From Sambucus nigra (lineage: Eukaryota; Streptophyta; Magnoliopsida; Dipsacales; Adoxaceae): 64,000 nt of DNA. Under the pieces are notes generated by a model. It did not search any database. It saw only the letters and a list, made by a program, of their open reading frames with translations, and was not told where the DNA came from. Both the position numbers and the translations under genes were made by a program. The stretch covers positions 785,468,384-785,532,383 of the forward strand of contig OX422207.1 in assembly GCA_949130495.1 (NCBI GenBank), read 5' to 3'. Position 1 is the first letter of the stretch, and each line of letters opens with the position of its first letter. Below are positions 22,777 to 33,069 of this stretch, in pieces.

Positions 22777-23282
22777 TGTTGATGTAAAAAATTAGATTGC
22801 TTCTAATTATATAATCACAGATAAATATAAATGAGACAAAGAATTTTAAAGTGGTTCAGCCTTATAAGAATGGCCTACGTCCACTGTTTCTGTTATTGCC
22901 AAGTGTTTTGGAGTTCTCGATATGTAATTCTATCAAGAAAATCCGGTCCCTTTGAATGAGGGTGATACAATGTATTTATAGCCCTTAGGCTGTACATGTG
23001 AAAGGGTAAACAATTAATGCCTTTTAAGAGTATACGTCTGTATGATAAGCATTCAATGAATAGTTGAACTGTTGATTATCTGGCAATCAATGCTGTGGTC
23101 GATATGCAGCTCAGACCGCCTTAGTTGCTTGTCGTTCAGGAGTTCCTCGGAGTGTTGGAGTTCCTCGGAGTGAGTATGACTTGGTCGGGGAAATAAACCT
23201 CCTCGTTGCTATTGTGCCACGGAGATCGACACGTGTTTTCTTATTATTCGTCTATATCAGGATACTAATTTTGGTATCAACA
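22777..23282 (-). repeat. Tat2 5' LTR with promoter
   Basis: 506 bp, nearly the same as 11093-11598. On the - strand TATAAATA (22973-22980 complement) is the likely TATA box of the genomic RNA, about 195 bp before the LTR end at 22777. Confidence 0.93.
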
Positions 23283-23503
23283 GGGATTCTTTGTCATGTC
23301 AATCGCGGATTGGTTGTCACAAAGTATTGGAGTAGCATCTCCTTGCTTTTCACCAACATCCTCAAAAATTCTTCTTAGCCACATCGCTTGTGAAGTTGTC
23401 AATGATGCTGACACATATTCGGCCTCGGCGGATGATTGCGCTACCATTTGTTGCTTCTTTGATGCCCATAAAGCTGCTCCGGAGCCAAGAGAAAATACAT
23501 ACC
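23283..23503 (-). pseudogene. pol: Copia RNase H, middle fragment
   Basis: On the - strand: VFSLGSGAALWASKKQQ, then AQSSAEAEYVSAS, WLRR and CDNQSAIDMTKNP, a standard copia RNase H with its catalytic acidic residues. The fragment joins 33070 (STFGY) on one side and 11092 (VYQSRTKH) on the other, proving that one gene was cut twice. Confidence 0.92.
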
Positions 23504-24613
23504 TGTGATACCCCGCCCAATTAAATATAGGGTGATCAGTCCTCTACCAATTTAAAACAGGATGTTCAGTTGGTTCATTCTCAGCATCACCGTCGAAAAA
23601 CTTTTTAACATATTAATCTCCTACTATAAAATTAGGCTAGGTGTCAAAACATTTCCAATTTTAATAAAACCAAGTAAATCCATTTCTTTCCTTCTTAAAA
23701 TATAAATCATTCACCACACATAGGAATGTAAATAAATACTGAACATGAATCAAGTACTGCAATAAATAAGACGGAGTAAAACTCTCAGTTCAAAACTCCA
23801 AACCATACAATAAACTGAATACAATATCTCTGATGAAAGAACTAGAAGTGGGCGACATATGCCCTAAATAAGAAGTCTAGATAAAACTGAATGGAAAGGA
23901 TAAATGCGTCTACTGCAAGGACCTACAGCTCCCACAACAGTTGCAGCATGTCAAGCAATCCAAATCTCTAAATCTGATACTCCTGTGGCTGAGCACCTGA
24001 TATAATACATATATATATATATATAGCAAAAGAGAGAAGAGATACAAGAAACGGGTCAGAGCCCGATGTGTAAAAATGATTTAGCAAGTATTTAAAACTG
24101 GTTCTTAAAACAAGTCTTATACGCATGTTAGTTATCGAACTCTCACATGAGTTTCTCACCTCTCGTCTATTGTGCATGCCTAACGTACATCTAATCTCCC
24201 CTAGTTATACCTCCCAGTCTAACTAGTCAGAAACCATACTAATACTAACTATGCTCACTAGTAGTATTCCTGTATCGCCCATACAATACGCTATTCAGAT
24301 AGTTTATATCACATACTAAATTTCATTATTCACCGTTTGAATGGTTAAATCTTTTATTCACTAAGATTATTTTACTTCTCATTTTTATTTTATTTACTAG
24401 TCTCACAAAGTAGAAAGTTACTCAAGTACACTCATACATATATACAGTCTCATCATCCCTATATATATACACTAATCCTGCACCCTTAGGTTAAGACCGC
24501 TTAGTACAATGTAATAATTATTGTTATTACCAAATCTACTAATTTCACACAGTAGAAATATTCACAAGTCCATATATATTTATATAGTCACATCATCCCT
24601 ATATATATATATA

Positions 24614-24835
24614 CACTACACCAAAATGATAAAATTGTCACCTTTTAGCCGGCCACCCTTGTCAAGGTCATTGACCGTGACAAAAAAACACGCGTTTTAT
24701 ATCACGGTCATTGACCTTGACACGACCGTGACAAGGCCGTGATAAATTTACTTGTCACGGACTTGTCACGGTCATTGACCGTGACAATTCTTTAAATAAT
24801 TGTCACGGTCAATGACCTTGACACGACAGTGACAA
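24614..24835. repeat. CACTA1 left terminal repeat and subterminal palindromes
   Basis: After the 12-bp terminal repeat there are four copies of a 23-bp palindrome with arms TGTCACGGTCA and TGACCGTGACA around one central base, plus single half sites (CGTGACAA). Such subterminal arrays are binding sites for the TnpA-type transposase in CACTA elements; here the unit is a full dyad. Confidence 0.85.
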
Positions 24836-24883
24836 TGGTTCCAGCAAAAACCCTTTCCCCCTTCTTTTTTCCCTCCCGCCGTT

Positions 24884-24884
<1 letters not shown>

Positions 24885-24957
<73 letters not shown>

Positions 24958-25078
24958 ATATATATGTTGGTGTGTATATATATGTGTGTATGTGTGTATA
25001 TATGTGCATGTGTGGGGGGTGGGGCAAGGTGGGGGCAGGGTGGGGAGTGGGGGGTGGGGCAGGGTGGGGGTAGGGGGT
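24885..25078. repeat. TC, GT and G-rich tracts near the CACTA1 left end
   Basis: A (TC)n run at 24885-24950, then (GT/TA)-rich sequence and a G-rich tract at 25014-25078 with many GGGG blocks separated by one to four bases. The same order recurs in CACTA2. Short ORFs on both strands here are low-complexity. Confidence 0.85.
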
Positions 25079-25996
25079 TAAAAATGTAAATAAATAAGTA
25101 ATTTTCTATAAATTTCCAAAAATAATATCCAAAAATGTAAATGTAAATAATATCCAAAAATATTGGATAACAATTTATTTTCATTCAAAATAAATAAGTA
25201 ATTTTCTACAAATTTCATAAAAAAATGAAGGCCGGCTTAATATGTGATTTAAGTGTGAAATAATCGCTATATACTTATACTAATGGAGAAAAAAAACCAT
25301 ATATGGCGTTTTTTGTTTTTATTAGATGCAAAATAACACATATAGGTATCACATGACTTTATATCCATCAAATAAAATTTTACCATAAAATATCATTTTG
25401 TGGAAGGCAAGATCTATTACAATATATTTACATACCTAAATGATTTTTTTTAAATGACATTACAACAAAAAACTATAATAAGGGTTAAAATGGCATCCGA
25501 AATTGCTAAAAGCATGAAAAATAAAATATCATTTAGTCTATGTTGTTGAAAAATTTGATCAAATTGGTGAGCCCTTCATATTTTAAAAATGTTGTTTTTA
25601 TTCCTATTTAACTTTTCTTTCGATACACCCTTAATTATATTTAAATTTTAATAAAATAGGAATTATAGAAAGAAAAGTGGGGTTTAAATAAAAACACTTT
25701 TTTAAAATTTTAGGTTCTGGTGCATAATCTTACTTTGTCACAATTGATTTATATGCCTCAAAGTTATTTTATCACTCTTAGTTTATATTTGTGATAATAC
25801 TTTATGAACTACAACTTTAGGTTGATTATTTTAGAACTTAAACTTCAAGATACAAAAAATAATTCTATAGAACAGTTTAGATATCTTAACAAAACACATA
25901 TCTAACATTGAATATGATTTATAAAAAGCACAAAACAATAGTAGAAATTCAATACATGAAATTAACATTGAGATTATTTTAAATAGACAGTCACTA
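25079..25996. other. AT-rich interior of CACTA1
   Basis: Non-coding, AT-rich; probably the 5' region before the transposase gene. Nothing else recognised. Confidence 0.5.
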
Positions 25997-26033
25997 CTGT
26001 GTGTGTGTGTGTGTGTGTGGTGGGTGGGGGGCT

Positions 26034-26073
<40 letters not shown>

Positions 26074-26297
26074 GTGAGTGGGGGTGGGGGTGTGTGTGTA
26101 TGTGGTGAGTGGGGGGTGTGGAGGGAGGTGGGGTGTGTGTGTATGTGGTGAGTGGGGGGTGTGGAGGGAGGTGTGTGTGTGTGTGTATATTTGAATTAAC
26201 CCATGAATTTGTATTTTTGTATTTGAATTAACCCATGAATTTATTTTTGTATTTGAATTAACCCATGAATTTATTTTTGTATTTTAATTAACCCATT
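25997..26297. repeat. GT/G-rich minisatellite and a 31-bp tandem repeat
   Basis: At 25997-26190 (GT)n with three copies of a unit around GTATGTGGTGAGTGGGGG. At about 26189-26297 four copies of a 30-31-bp unit containing TATTTGAATTAACCCATGAA. Neither is coding. Confidence 0.85.
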
Positions 26298-26855
26298 ATA
26301 TGAAACATACTTGAAATTAGATATAGTGTGCATATATACTAGCCTTATAGTTCTTATGCGTACGCATTCAATAGCCCTTAGACCCGTTCGAGAGTCATTA
26401 CCCCTGTAATGAGATCTCTCGAATTGTCCCGTTTGGACAGTTTGAGACTGTATAATTTCTGTATAATATTCTTATTGGCTTAAAGTTGTTACTTTTGGAG
26501 GAAGTTCTGCAGTCGTATCTTAATGTTCTCTGGGTACATACTAGATTGACAAGTGTGACTGTTATTTCAATTGACCAATTAAAATAACACTCACACCTGC
26601 CAATCTACGTCGTGTACTTGGAGAACTAAGGGGATATGCTGTCGAATTTTTTTCAAATCGTAACAATGTGCATGAGCTGTTAAGTATATTACAGAAAAAT
26701 GCAGTCTTGAATGGGATATGACCACTTACCCTTTAATAGGATAATTAAATGATGGGATAATCCAATAAAACAGACTATAAATCTAAGTTTTGTTTACCTT
26801 TAATAGGTGTTTAGTTGTGGTAGCTGTGATGGGATATCCGAAATACAAAGAGTGA

Positions 26856-29642
26856 ATGGGTGAGACTAATAGAATGGGGGATGTGTTTCGCAGAGGTGCT
26901 AACGAATTTGTGAAATATGCAAAGATATGTCGTAATGATGAAGAGTTTCTGTGTCCGTGTGCTAGGTGTAAGAATGGTAAGGTGTTTGAGTGGAAAACAG
27001 TTGAACTACATTTGTTAAGATCGGGTATGCAAGATAGTTATCGATTTTGGAGTTTTCACGGTGAATTGAAAGTTCCTTTTGTCCCCGACCAACCTTCACA
27101 ACAACCTTCAACAAGTAGAATAGATGTAGAAGGGGACGACGTAGATCATAATATGTTAGAGGATTTAGTTGATGATGCGTACGGAGTTTATGAAGCTGAG
27201 GAGAATGAGGTTACTGATGATGTAGAAGATTCAAGTGCTCGTAAAGATAACACGATAAAACTTGACGATGACTACCAAAGTTTAAAATTTAAAATCTAAG
27301 CACCAATCAGAGTGTATGGACAGTGATCCTAGCCCCACTCAACCTCCCTCCTTCACAGTGTATGAGACCTAAATTTTCGATGATGGCTTTATTGATACCT
27401 GGGCCAAAGGCACCAAGTGATGACATTGATATCTACCTGGCTCCTTTGGTAGAAGAATTAAATGAGTTGTGGGAAGAGGGTGTGCAATCATTTGACTCTT
27501 TTAGAAAAGAAGAGTTTACGCTGAAAGCTATGTTGATGTGGGCAATTCATGAATTTCCAGCTTATGGGACATTATCCGGATGTGTAGTACATGGTTATTT
27601 GGGGTGTCATATTTGTGGAGAGGAGATTGAATCTCTTCGTCTATCCTCTAGCTTAAAAATGTATACCATTGCCACATGAGGTTTTTACCCCCAGCTCATA
27701 GTTTCAGATTTGATAAAGGTTCCAATTTTTTATTGGGCGGAGTTGAACATAGGCTACCGCCGAGACAACTTTCGGGTTTAGAAATTGAAAGTAAATCTTC
27801 TAAATGTGGACCAAATATGCCAGGCAAGAATCCCAAATTTAAGAATGTCAAGCTTAAGAAGACCCCAACTGGGAATGAAACTGAGATAAGAAAGGCATGG
27901 TCTCGGAGGTCAATTTTATTTGACTTGCCTTATTGGAAGAAAAACCCGATGTGCCATGTATTGGATGTGATGCATGCAGAGAAGAACTTTGTTGAACATA
28001 TTGTGGGTACTTGCCTTGGGGGGAGTCATTCGAAGGATGGAGAAAATGCACGAAAAGACCTTAAAACGTTAAAACTTAAGCCACAACTATGGTTGAAAGA
28101 AGATAGTAGGGGAAGGACAATAATTCCCCCTGGTGCGTTTACTTTGACGAGTGGGGAAAGGAAGGTGCTTCTAGACACAATATATAATTTGAAGGGCCCA
28201 TCTACTTTTTCGTCCAACTTGTAAATGATTATGAATTATGCTACTCATGATTTACATAAGTGTAAGTCCCACGATTGGCATGTGATCATGCAATTGGTTC
28301 CTCTATTGTTTAAGCACTATTTCTCCAAGCACAAGGATTTGCGTAGGGCTATTATGCAAATTAGTATTACCTTCTCCCTCTTGTGTGAGACGGTAGTGAA
28401 TCGAGAACACATAGTGGTCGCAAAATTGGCTGTGAACGAAGCGATTTGTGTATTGGAGAAGTACTTTCCCCCAGCATTCTTTGACATAAATGTTCACTTG
28501 TTGGTACACCTATGCGACGAGGCACTTCTTTGTGGTCAAGTTAGATATCGGTGGATGTATCCGTTTGAAAGATTGATGAAAGTTTTTAAAGATTACGTCA
28601 AGAATACGCGATATATTGTAGGATCAATTGCAGAGGAATACATCACCGTGGAGTCATCAATATATACTCGAGAATATATGCCTGACTCGACCAGCGTTGA
28701 TGACACTGATGAATTCCTCGATGATGGTGGTAATGTGATGGGAAAGCGAGTGAAATTAACGAGTTTGCAACATGAACAAGTAGCTCATTATCTATTTGAC
28801 ACACATGAAGATGTCGAAGAATGGAAAAAGTAAGTTTCGAATATTATAATGTTTAACATTATTTTAGATTATTTTATACATGATTAATTTTGTAATATGC
28901 AGTAAATATGAAGCCTGTGAGAACAATAAAAGGCGAAAAATAATGGTACAATCAGACAGCGAATATAGGCTATGGTTGACACAAGAGGTAATTATAATGA
29001 AAACAGTCGTTATATAACGCTACATTACACTTAAATTTTACCACTAATATAATTAATTTATCTATATTCTCAGCTCCTAAAGATGGGTGATGCGACATCA
29101 AGGCTTGCTCGTCTAGCCACTAGACCCTTGTTCGTAGCACAAGAGTACAAAAAGTATCGATTGAACGGTTACATTTTCGGCGCTAAAGTGTACGAGAAAA
29201 GTACAAATGTACAGAACTCGGGAATTTCATACAAGGCTCTTACTTTCTTTCGAGCGAGCGCAAAAAATAAAAACCTCGTTGAAGCTTAAATGACTTACTA
29301 TGGTGTAATCCAAAATATATTTGAATTGGATTATATAAGCTTCAAAGAGGTTGTATTTTACTGTGAATGGGTAAGAGTTGAGGATAAAAATGCTTGTAAA
29401 GTGAACCTGTCACCAATTTGATCATGGTTGAATTGTCCAAGTTGAAGAGCAACGACCACGTGAGCGATGAGACGTTTGTTTGTGCATTTCAAAAGGTTAA
29501 GCAAGTGTTTTACTCGGAGTATATCAACAATGAGCCGTGGTCAATTGTCCAACACGCGCCAAGGCGTCTAAATAGTAGTGTGGATGACTTGGCTGCTCCT
29601 ACCGAATATCAATCCATTTTTTATGATAACTCAAATTTAAAA
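26856..29642 (+). pseudogene. CACTA1 Tnp2-type transposase (TnpD-like), internally deleted
   Basis: The start at 26856 gives the transposase-associated N-terminal domain (FVKYAKICRNDEEFLCPCARC). After 27299 the frame breaks and resumes at 27323 within the Transposase_21 core (PLNLPPSQCMRPKFSMMALL, IPGPKAPSDDIDIYLAPL); about 200 residues usually found between these blocks are missing. Another shift near 27670 leads to 27676-28833 (VLDVMHAEKNFVEHIVGT) with a TAA at 28222 and the DUF4218-type block (FPPAFFDINVHLLVHL, RWMYPFERLMK). Two short GT-AG introns follow, then DUF4216-like remnants to 29642. The protein would cut the element ends; this copy cannot work. Confidence 0.88.
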
Positions 29643-29842
29643 TAATTTTTCAATTTGTAATAAATATTTCAATTTGTACCGAAACATCCATTTTTAATAC
29701 TTTTAATTGATCTGCACTTTATCATTTTCACTCTTGTGTAATGTGCGTGTGTGGAGAGGAGATTAATACATAAATATTCCAACTACATCTAAGTTTTGTT
29801 TATACTAATCCATGAATATACGCTTCTTACCTTTAATAGGTG

Positions 29843-29906
29843 ATTAGTACATAGTTATTTGGGGTGTCCTATTTGTGGAGAGGAGACTGAATCTCTTCGT
29901 CTATCC
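29843..29906 (+). repeat. Duplicated piece of the tnp2 gene
   Basis: About 62 bp repeat the tnp2 coding segment at 27586-27650 (shared GGTTATTTGGGGTGTC and GAATCTCTTCGTCTATCC) with a few differences. It lies at the left arm of the foldback below. Likely a copy made during replication or gap repair. Confidence 0.75.
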
Positions 29907-30172
29907 GAACACTAAAAAATGCCATAATCCTATGGAGCGATGCTCTGCAAATTCCTCCCAACCGTTATGTAGCCATACATCATCAGTTGAAGTTTTCAAT
30001 TCCACTTTCCATACCCCACCACTTGGAACTTCTAGCAAAACATGGGAGACCATTGAAAGGTGGAATTGACAACTTCAACTGCTGATTTTTGGCTACACAA
30101 CGGTTGGAAGGAATTTGTAACGCATAACTCCATAGGATTATGATATTTCTTAGTGTTTAGATATGAAGAGAA
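29890..30172. repeat. Imperfect foldback hairpin inside CACTA1
   Basis: Left arm 29890-30010 and right arm 30053-30172 are inverted copies (for example CATAATCCTATGGAG against CTCCATAGGATTATG, and CCAACCGTT against AACGGTTGG), separated by a loop of about 42 bases. Arms about 85% alike by eye. The left arm begins in the duplicated tnp2 segment. A MITE or a hairpin RNA source are both possible. Confidence 0.8.
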
Positions 30173-30660
30173 TTATATTTGACACGATTGCCCGGGGTAC
30201 ATTAGTTGGAAGGAGGTGCCATATGAGCTCAAGTTAGCTGTTTGAGTGACACTACAGGTAATGTATTTATATTTATATGTCAATTTCGATTTCGATTTCA
30301 ATTACGATTTATATTTATCTATATTTGAGGGGCGGATACTAATTTTACTTTATTTCAATTCAGGGGACAGGGAGTGGCCCTAAGGGTAGGCCACATATGC
30401 TCTATACTTATGTGGCTATTAGGACGAGAAGGGAAGGATAAGGAGGTGTCCCCGAGCGTCGCGGTACAAAATCTCTTTTCCATGCAAATAGTTTGTAGAT
30501 TTGAGATAATTGATGGTGATGTTGTTTCTTCTTAAATAGTTTCTATTTTGAATATATATTTGCATTATCTTTAGCTTGTTTGGATATATGATGTTTGGAA
30601 CAGGTACAACGTTGCTATAACAGGTACAAATATACTGCTGGGCAGTGGCAGTGGCCATAC
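30173..30660 (+). pseudogene. Traces of a TnpA-type transposase gene in CACTA1
   Basis: Short segments match CACTA2 coding sequence: GGAAGGAGGTGCCATATGAG (compare 59575 onward) and GGACAGGGAGTGGCCCTAAG with the following GGTAGGCCACAT (compare 60149 onward), then TTTTGAATATATATTTGCATT before the 3' subterminal region. The rest of the gene is deleted. It shows CACTA1 once carried both genes. Confidence 0.75.
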
Positions 30661-31004
30661 TGCCTAGCAGATTTTTTTTTTAAATTCTGCCCAGAATTGT
30701 CACGGTCATTGACCGTGACACGTCCGTGATAACTTTTTGTCATGGACGTGTCACGGTCAATGGTCGTGACAATTTTTTTAAAAAGGGTCACGGCTTTGTC
30801 ACGGTTATAAACCGTGACAAACGTGTCACGGTCATTGACCGCGACACGATCGTGACACAAAACACGAGTTTTGTGTCAAGGTCAATGACCGTGACACGAC
30901 CGTGACAAAAAAAGTTGTCTCACCTCGAAATGTCACGGTCATTGACCTTGACAAGTTGGATTGGTCAAGGTCAATGACCTTGACAAATCGGCAGATTTGG
31001 TGTA

Positions 31005-31007
<3 letters not shown>
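30637..31007. repeat. CACTA1 right end: stem-loop, palindrome array and terminal repeat
   Basis: A stem-loop TGCTGGGCAGT / ACTGCCTAGCA (30637-30669) is followed by about seven copies of the 23-bp palindrome, most with one or two changes, and the terminal repeat TTTGGTGTAGTG. The same order is present at 61147-61516 in CACTA2. Confidence 0.85.

Positions 31008-31088
<81 letters not shown>
31008..31088. repeat. (TA)n microsatellite
   Basis: About 80 bp of TA dinucleotides, the insertion site of CACTA1; a shorter AT run lies on the other side (24590-24613). Confidence 0.95.
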
Positions 31089-31089
<1 letters not shown>

Positions 31090-31094
31090 TAATC

Positions 31095-31470
31095 CTGCAC
31101 CCCCGATTAAGACCCATTAGTGCACATATACAGAAAATCATGCATCCCCGGGTTTGCAACCATTAATGCACCTATCAATAATAATTCAGCACCCCCGGGT
31201 TATCACCCATTAGTGCGCCTAACAATAGAATATTGCATCCCCGGGTTAGCACCCATTAATGCACTTATCAATAATAATCCAGCACCCCCGGGTTATCACC
31301 CATTAGTGAGCCTAACAATAATCATCCTTGTACCCTCGGGTTATCACCCATTAGTACCTTAACAATAGAGTTTCTACACCCCCGAGTTATCACTCATTAG
31401 TGCGCTTAACTATAAGGTTCTTGCACCCTCGGGTTATCACACATTAGTGCTCTTAATAATAATCTCACAT
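31095..31470. repeat. 46-47-bp tandem repeat in the solo LTR, eight copies
   Basis: CCCCG-type starts at 31100, 31146, 31193, 31239, 31286, 31333, 31379 and 31426. Units read like CACCCCCGGGTTATCACCC followed by ATTAGTGC and an AT-rich part. A diverged unit also lies left of CACTA1 at about 24470-24515. Confidence 0.9.
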
Positions 31471-33064
31471 AATAGGCATACACACATCCTATTATAATTT
31501 ATATGTATTTTCTCCAACCTGCATATATACTCCCCATACGAATTTTAACTTCATTACTACGTATAGTATAAATAATTAGATTACTATCTCTCTCGTAATC
31601 TCCAAGGTACATTCTTTCTATACCGAAATAATTAAAGTATTAATTCCCACATACTTTTCCCAAAATTCCTTCTTATTTGAATTTACTATTTGGTAGTTTC
31701 TCTCACTCCAATAAACAAATAAACTCCAAACCGGGATTTAAGCAAATTCCCAGAAATTCACCCTGTGGTTTGAACCAGAATGACATGTGGTTTGAACCAG
31801 AATGACATGTCGTTCGAACCAGAAGACATGTCGTTCGAACCACTTCGCGCGAGATTCCCATCTCGTTTGAACCACTTCGCACGAGATTGCGCGAGATTAC
31901 ACTGTTCGTCTTCTTCACCAAACTTCAGCATTTTTCACCATTTTTAAACCTACAAACCTCTAATATTCAATTCCCAACAACTCATCATCAATACCCATCA
32001 ACCCCTAACAGGTTACAAATCATTTCTATCATCCTAGGATCCTTAATTAGTCATTAATCATCATAATTACATAAAACCCCCAAATTAATTCACATGAACC
32101 CTAGTTTCCAAAATTCCAATTAAAGAACCTAATCAACCCAAATTCTTTCATCAATATATAATCAAATTCCGTGATTAATCCTCTATATACATGAATGAAT
32201 TCCAACCACTAATTAAACTAATCCTTAATCATAATTTCAATCTCTAATTTTTACTCAATTAACATATAAATCATGATTAATTCCACCTAGACTAACATGA
32301 GCATGATTATTGCTAAAAGAAAGAAAGTAATAAACACTTGCCTCGAATATGACGGTCTAATCCGTTGGTGATGTTTTTATATACGCGTTCCTCTTTTCGC
32401 GATCTACGCGTTGGTGGTCACGGTTGTGCAAGGTAATGCCAAATGAGTCTTCTCTCTTGGAATTTGGTTCCCCCTCACACCCTACATGGACGTTCTAACT
32501 TCCTGTCACTTCTTAACCCTAATGGACTTTCCTTAGCAGATATAATTAATCCCAATTTTCGTCCATTAGTTTAGCCCAAAAATTCAAATTACAAAACTAC
32601 CCCTACGGGGTGCTAGTTAGGCCTAAAATCATCCCGGGACCCAAACTAAACACCTGGGTATACTATTTTGACTATCTCGACTCTCCTGGGCTCAATGGCG
32701 CACTCGAAATAATCATACGAGTTAATATAAATAATTTCTCTTTTTATTCCGTTCAATTAGTCTCGACATGACTCACACGCGTGACAGACTTAAATTACCA
32801 AACTGTCGTATTTCTCACTTCCGACAATTTATCAAATATCATAATTCCATATTACATATCATCCAGTAATATTTAACAGTTCACAACAATAAGTATTAAC
32901 CCTTGACACGCTAGTTAATAATTATTTTAATCCGGATTAATAACAAATTAATTTCTCACATTTTAATTTAATTAATCCAACAACAATAATTAATCGCATA
33001 TTTATTCCCATAATAATAATTAATCACATAATTATTTAAATTGTCAAAAATACGGGGTGTTACA
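31471..33064. other. Remainder of the solo LTR
   Basis: AT-rich, non-coding. A small cluster of the repeated motif GTGGTTTGAACCAGAATGACA occurs at 31760-31890. Otherwise no gene or signal recognised. Confidence 0.5.
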
Positions 33065-33069
33065 ATACC

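Larger units (their letters stand above)
11093..23282 (-). mobile_element. Tat2: complete Tat-clade Ty3/gypsy retrotransposon (12.2 kb)
   Basis: Two 506-bp LTRs with inverted TGTTGAT/ATCAACA ends enclose gag-pol on the - strand and an antisense, intron-containing gene on the + strand. The primer-binding site opens TGGCGCC three bases from the 5' LTR. By eye the LTRs differ at about 15 of 506 positions (about 97% identity), so the insertion is fairly recent and younger than the copia host. Both flanks belong to the copia RNase H gene; they share only GGG where five bases would be expected. Gag-pol is nearly in one frame but has six premature stops and one late frameshift. Confidence 0.95.
24614..31007 (+). 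mobile_element. CACTA1: CACTA (En/Spm) transposon, 6.4 kb
   Basis: Perfect 12-bp terminal inverted repeats CACTACACCAAA / TTTGGTGTAGTG and a 3-bp duplication ATA on both sides, inside an AT dinucleotide run of the solo LTR. Both ends carry arrays of a palindromic motif. Inside are TC, GT and G-rich tracts, a broken Tnp2 transposase gene (26856-29642), a 280-bp foldback and traces of a TnpA gene (about 30170-30440). No intact transposase remains, so the copy could move only with help from elsewhere. Confidence 0.95.
23504..33064 (-). mobile_element. Solo LTR (about 3.16 kb without its own insertion)
   Basis: The ends are TGTAACACCCCG and CGGGGTATCACA on the - strand, an imperfect inverted pair with the TG...CA form of LTRs, and the unit is flanked by a perfect 5-bp duplication ATACC (23499-23503 and 33065-33069) in the copia gene. 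Neither end sequence recurs inside, so there are no paired LTRs, no primer site and no coding region: the simplest reading is a solo LTR left by recombination between LTRs. Length and TGTAACACCCC start fit large-LTR gypsy elements such as the Tekay type, which is from memory. A CACTA element splits it. A non-coding transposon of another kind is the alternative. Confidence 0.75.

Noticed and set aside
23181..23508. + strand ORFs over 23181-23508
   Set aside because: Shadows of the Tat2 LTR and of the - strand copia RNase H gene.
23504..33064. Interpretation as a complete LTR retrotransposon with CACTA inside
   Set aside because: Neither terminal sequence recurs internally, and there is no primer-binding site or coding domain, so a solo LTR is simpler.
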